From positions 1 to 29,279 of the IMG/VR virus record IMGVR_UViG_3300025652_000362: DNA of 29,279 bases. One strand, given 5' to 3'. This document shows positions 27,695 through 29,279 of the stretch, one piece after another. Origin of the DNA: a virus. Position numbers and translations under genes: made by a program. Numbering within the stretch: position 1 is the first letter of the stretch; the number at the start of each line of letters is the position of its first letter. The notes below the pieces were generated by a model. It made no database searches, was not told where the DNA came from, and worked only from the letters and a program-made list of their open reading frames with translations.

Positions 27695-29279
27695 ATGTCA
27701 GTAAAGAAATTTAAGTTTGTTTCCCCCGGAGTTTTTATCAACGAGATTGATAACTCCTTTATACCCAGAACCCCCGATACTATCGGACCGGTTATTATCG
27801 GCCGAGCGCCAAAAGGCTTGGCGATGCAGCCAGTTAAGGCTGAGGCCTATTCCGACTTTGTAGCTATGTTCGGTGAAACAGTCCCCGGTGGAGCCGGTGG
27901 AGATGTTTACCGTAACGGGCTCTCAACCCAGTCCCCCATCTATGGTCTCTATGGCGCCAAGGCGTTCTTAGCACCCGGCGTGGCCCCCGCCACATATATC
28001 CGTACACTTGGTCACCAGCATCCTAATGCTGACGACGTCAATGCTCCGCACTTCGGAGAGCAGGCCGGCTGGAGAACAGAGCTACTGTTAGACAACACTC
28101 ATGGTGGTGGAGCATTTGGTTTGTATGTTATACCTTCAGCGAGCTATAACGCTAGCGCATCAATGGACACAGTAACCGGCCCAACGGGCAGTTTAGCTGC
28201 AGTTTGGTATCTGGAAGCAGGACTAATGGCCCTTTCAGGAACTCTTATCGGTTCTGGCGCCTTGGCCGGCCGCCAAAACGCTGAAGGCGTCGGTGCAGTG
28301 ATTCTTTCTGATACTAACGGTGTCTTTAAGGCTGCTCACACCGCAGGCGATGGCACCAAGACACTCTTCGACTTCAGCCTCGATGACAACAGTAACAAGT
28401 TCATCCGCAAGGTGTTCAACACTAATCCTCAACTATTTGTTTCGGGTAACTTCTATCCAACATCTGCAGAGAAAGATTACTGGCTTGGTGAGTCCTATGA
28501 ACAAGAGACTCGCGACTTTCTGAGCGACAAGGGTACCGGCGTATCGTCTCCCCTTGCTGGCGTTATTGTGGGGCTTCACCTGTCTGGTTCCAAAACCACT
28601 TCTCCTGCAAATATGAGCGGTGTATCGGCCAATGAAGCGAAAGCCGGCTGGTTCGTCGCACAAGATACAGGCCTCTATGATGAGTTCAGCATCCAACGCG
28701 ATGCAACTAAGCTGTTCCGATTAATCGGCCGCGGCCATGGCGCATGGTTGAGCGATAACGTTAAAATTTCGATCTCCAACATTCGCCAGTCCAACACTAG
28801 CACAACCGACTACGGAACATTCTCGGTGTTAATCCGTCGTATCGATGATTCAGACAATGCTGTTCAGGTTCTTGAAAGATTCGACGAATGCAGCCTTGAT
28901 CCTACTTCTCCTAACTTCCTTTCACGGAAAGTTGGAGATCAATATCAAGAATGGGACGAAACGGAAAAACGCCTTAAATTATATGGTGAATACCCTAACC
29001 AATCCAAGTATGTATATGTCGACATGAATGGCGATATCGAAGCCGGCGCGTCCGGCATGGAAACATTGCTTCCATTCGGTTACTACGGCCCACCAAAATA
29101 CAAAGACGCTAACAAAATCATCATCAGCGCTACTGGGAGCACAACCCCCACGGCCACCGCCGACTCGGAGGAAAGACGCTTGGGTCCTGCCGATCATAAC
29201 ATCTTTGTGACCCTGGCGACGGGATCTTCTCTTGGTATCGAGGGTGAAACTCTTAACTGGGGAGGTACATACTGCCTCA
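27695..29279 (+). CDS. gp18: Tail sheath protein (T4 gp18-like), 3' end cut by window
   Basis: The contractile sheath subunit. The ATG at 27695 is preceded by CGAGGA (27679-27684). The frame stays open for 528 codons to the window end. The start MSVKKFKFVSPGVFINEIDN contains the SPGVFINEID motif diagnostic of phage and contractile-system sheath proteins, followed by the beta-rich TIGPVIIGRAPKGLAMQPV and YSDFVAMFGET, and LYGAKAFLAPGVAPATYIRT. The middle (about 130-380) is a Gly/Ala-rich variable domain, with YWLGESYEQETRDF and FRLIGRGHGAWLSDNVKISI as further landmarks, and YGTFSVLIRRIDDSDNAVQV resembling the sheath core. T4 gp18 is 659 residues, so roughly the last fifth or more is missing here. 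It shows that the phage is a myovirus. Confidence 0.92.
   Translation, partial: MSVKKFKFVSPGVFINEIDNSFIPRTPDTIGPVIIGRAPKGLAMQPVKAEAYSDFVAMFGETVPGGAGGDVYRNGLSTQSPIYGLYGAKAFLAPGVAPATYIRTLGHQHPNADDVNAPHFGEQAGWRTELLLDNTHGGGAFGLYVIPSASYNASASMDTVTGPTGSLAAVWYLEAGLMALSGTLIGSGALAGRQNAEGVGAVILSDTNGVFKAAHTAGDGTKTLFDFSLDDNSNKFIRKVFNTNPQLFVSGNFYPTSAEKDYWLGESYEQETRDFLSDKGTGVSSPLAGVIVGLHLSGSKTTSPANMSGVSANEAKAGWFVAQDTGLYDEFSIQRDATKLFRLIGRGHGAWLSDNVKISISNIRQSNTSTTDYGTFSVLIRRIDDSDNAVQVLERFDECSLDPTSPNFLSRKVGDQYQEWDETEKRLKLYGEYPNQSKYVYVDMNGDIEAGASGMETLLPFGYYGPPKYKDANKIIISATGSTTPTATADSEERRLGPADHNIFVTLATGSSLGIEGETLNWGGTYCL

Noticed and set aside
1-29279. tRNA genes, integrase, attachment sites or IS elements
   Set aside because: No cloverleaf, recombinase motif or terminal inverted repeat was found. 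Gaps between genes are at most about 200 nt and are accounted for by terminators and leaders.

Overview
The window is a contiguous piece of a tailed-phage (myovirus) genome carrying the head, neck, fibre and tail-sheath genes of a T4-like virus. Every convincing gene is on the + strand, genes are packed with short gaps or 1-26 nt overlaps, and there are no rRNA, tRNA, CRISPR, integrase or host housekeeping genes. The head proteins are recognisably T4-type (terminase, portal, prohead protease, scaffold and major capsid relatives of gp17, gp20, gp21, gp22 and gp23, and a gp18-type sheath). Many small proteins and fibre motifs resemble those I associate with large uncultured marine T4-like phages. 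The host cannot be named from sequence alone. Clear AGGAGG Shine-Dalgarno sites before the structural genes argue for a host using canonical SD initiation.

Layout. (1) 3-1723: four small genes of unknown function, the first cut by the window edge; the second is bracketed by a 47-bp imperfect direct repeat. (2) 1745-2733: a compact membrane cassette resembling a lysis module (holin-like protein, spanin-like coiled-coil protein, and a signal-peptide plus C-terminal-anchor protein). (3) 2723-4695: a Cys-rich zinc-ribbon-like protein and three small conserved phage proteins, two with a shared N-terminal helical tag. (4) 4692-11141: packaging and prohead genes: terminase large subunit, portal, two unknown head-cluster proteins, a tagged protein, a small membrane protein and the prohead protease. 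(5) 11128-11782: another tagged protein and a virus-encoded ribosomal protein bS21 homologue. (6) 11823-21036: a 9.2-kb block of seven fibre/adhesin-type virion genes with internal repeats and a shared C-terminal domain, ending in an Asp-box protein. (7) 21143-24748: scaffold, major capsid protein and a probable decoration-type protein. (8) 24945-29279: three neck/tail-completion genes and the tail sheath, cut by the window end.

How it works together. The scaffold and portal nucleate a prohead filled with core proteins, and the protease matures it; the major capsid protein has a well-placed (L/I)-x-E cleavage site after residue 60. The terminase packages DNA, the neck proteins close the head, and the sheath belongs to a contractile tail. 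Several transcription units appear to be separated by hairpin terminators and preceded by a recurring ACTATTTAT element that may be a late-promoter-like signal.

Most interesting points: a recurring N-terminal tag with protease-like sites on several head-cluster proteins (possible cargo or core targeting), phage bS21 together with an 11-nt perfect Shine-Dalgarno on the capsid gene, the direct repeat around gene 2, the unusual spanin-like pair, and the modular fibre paralogues inserted between protease and scaffold.
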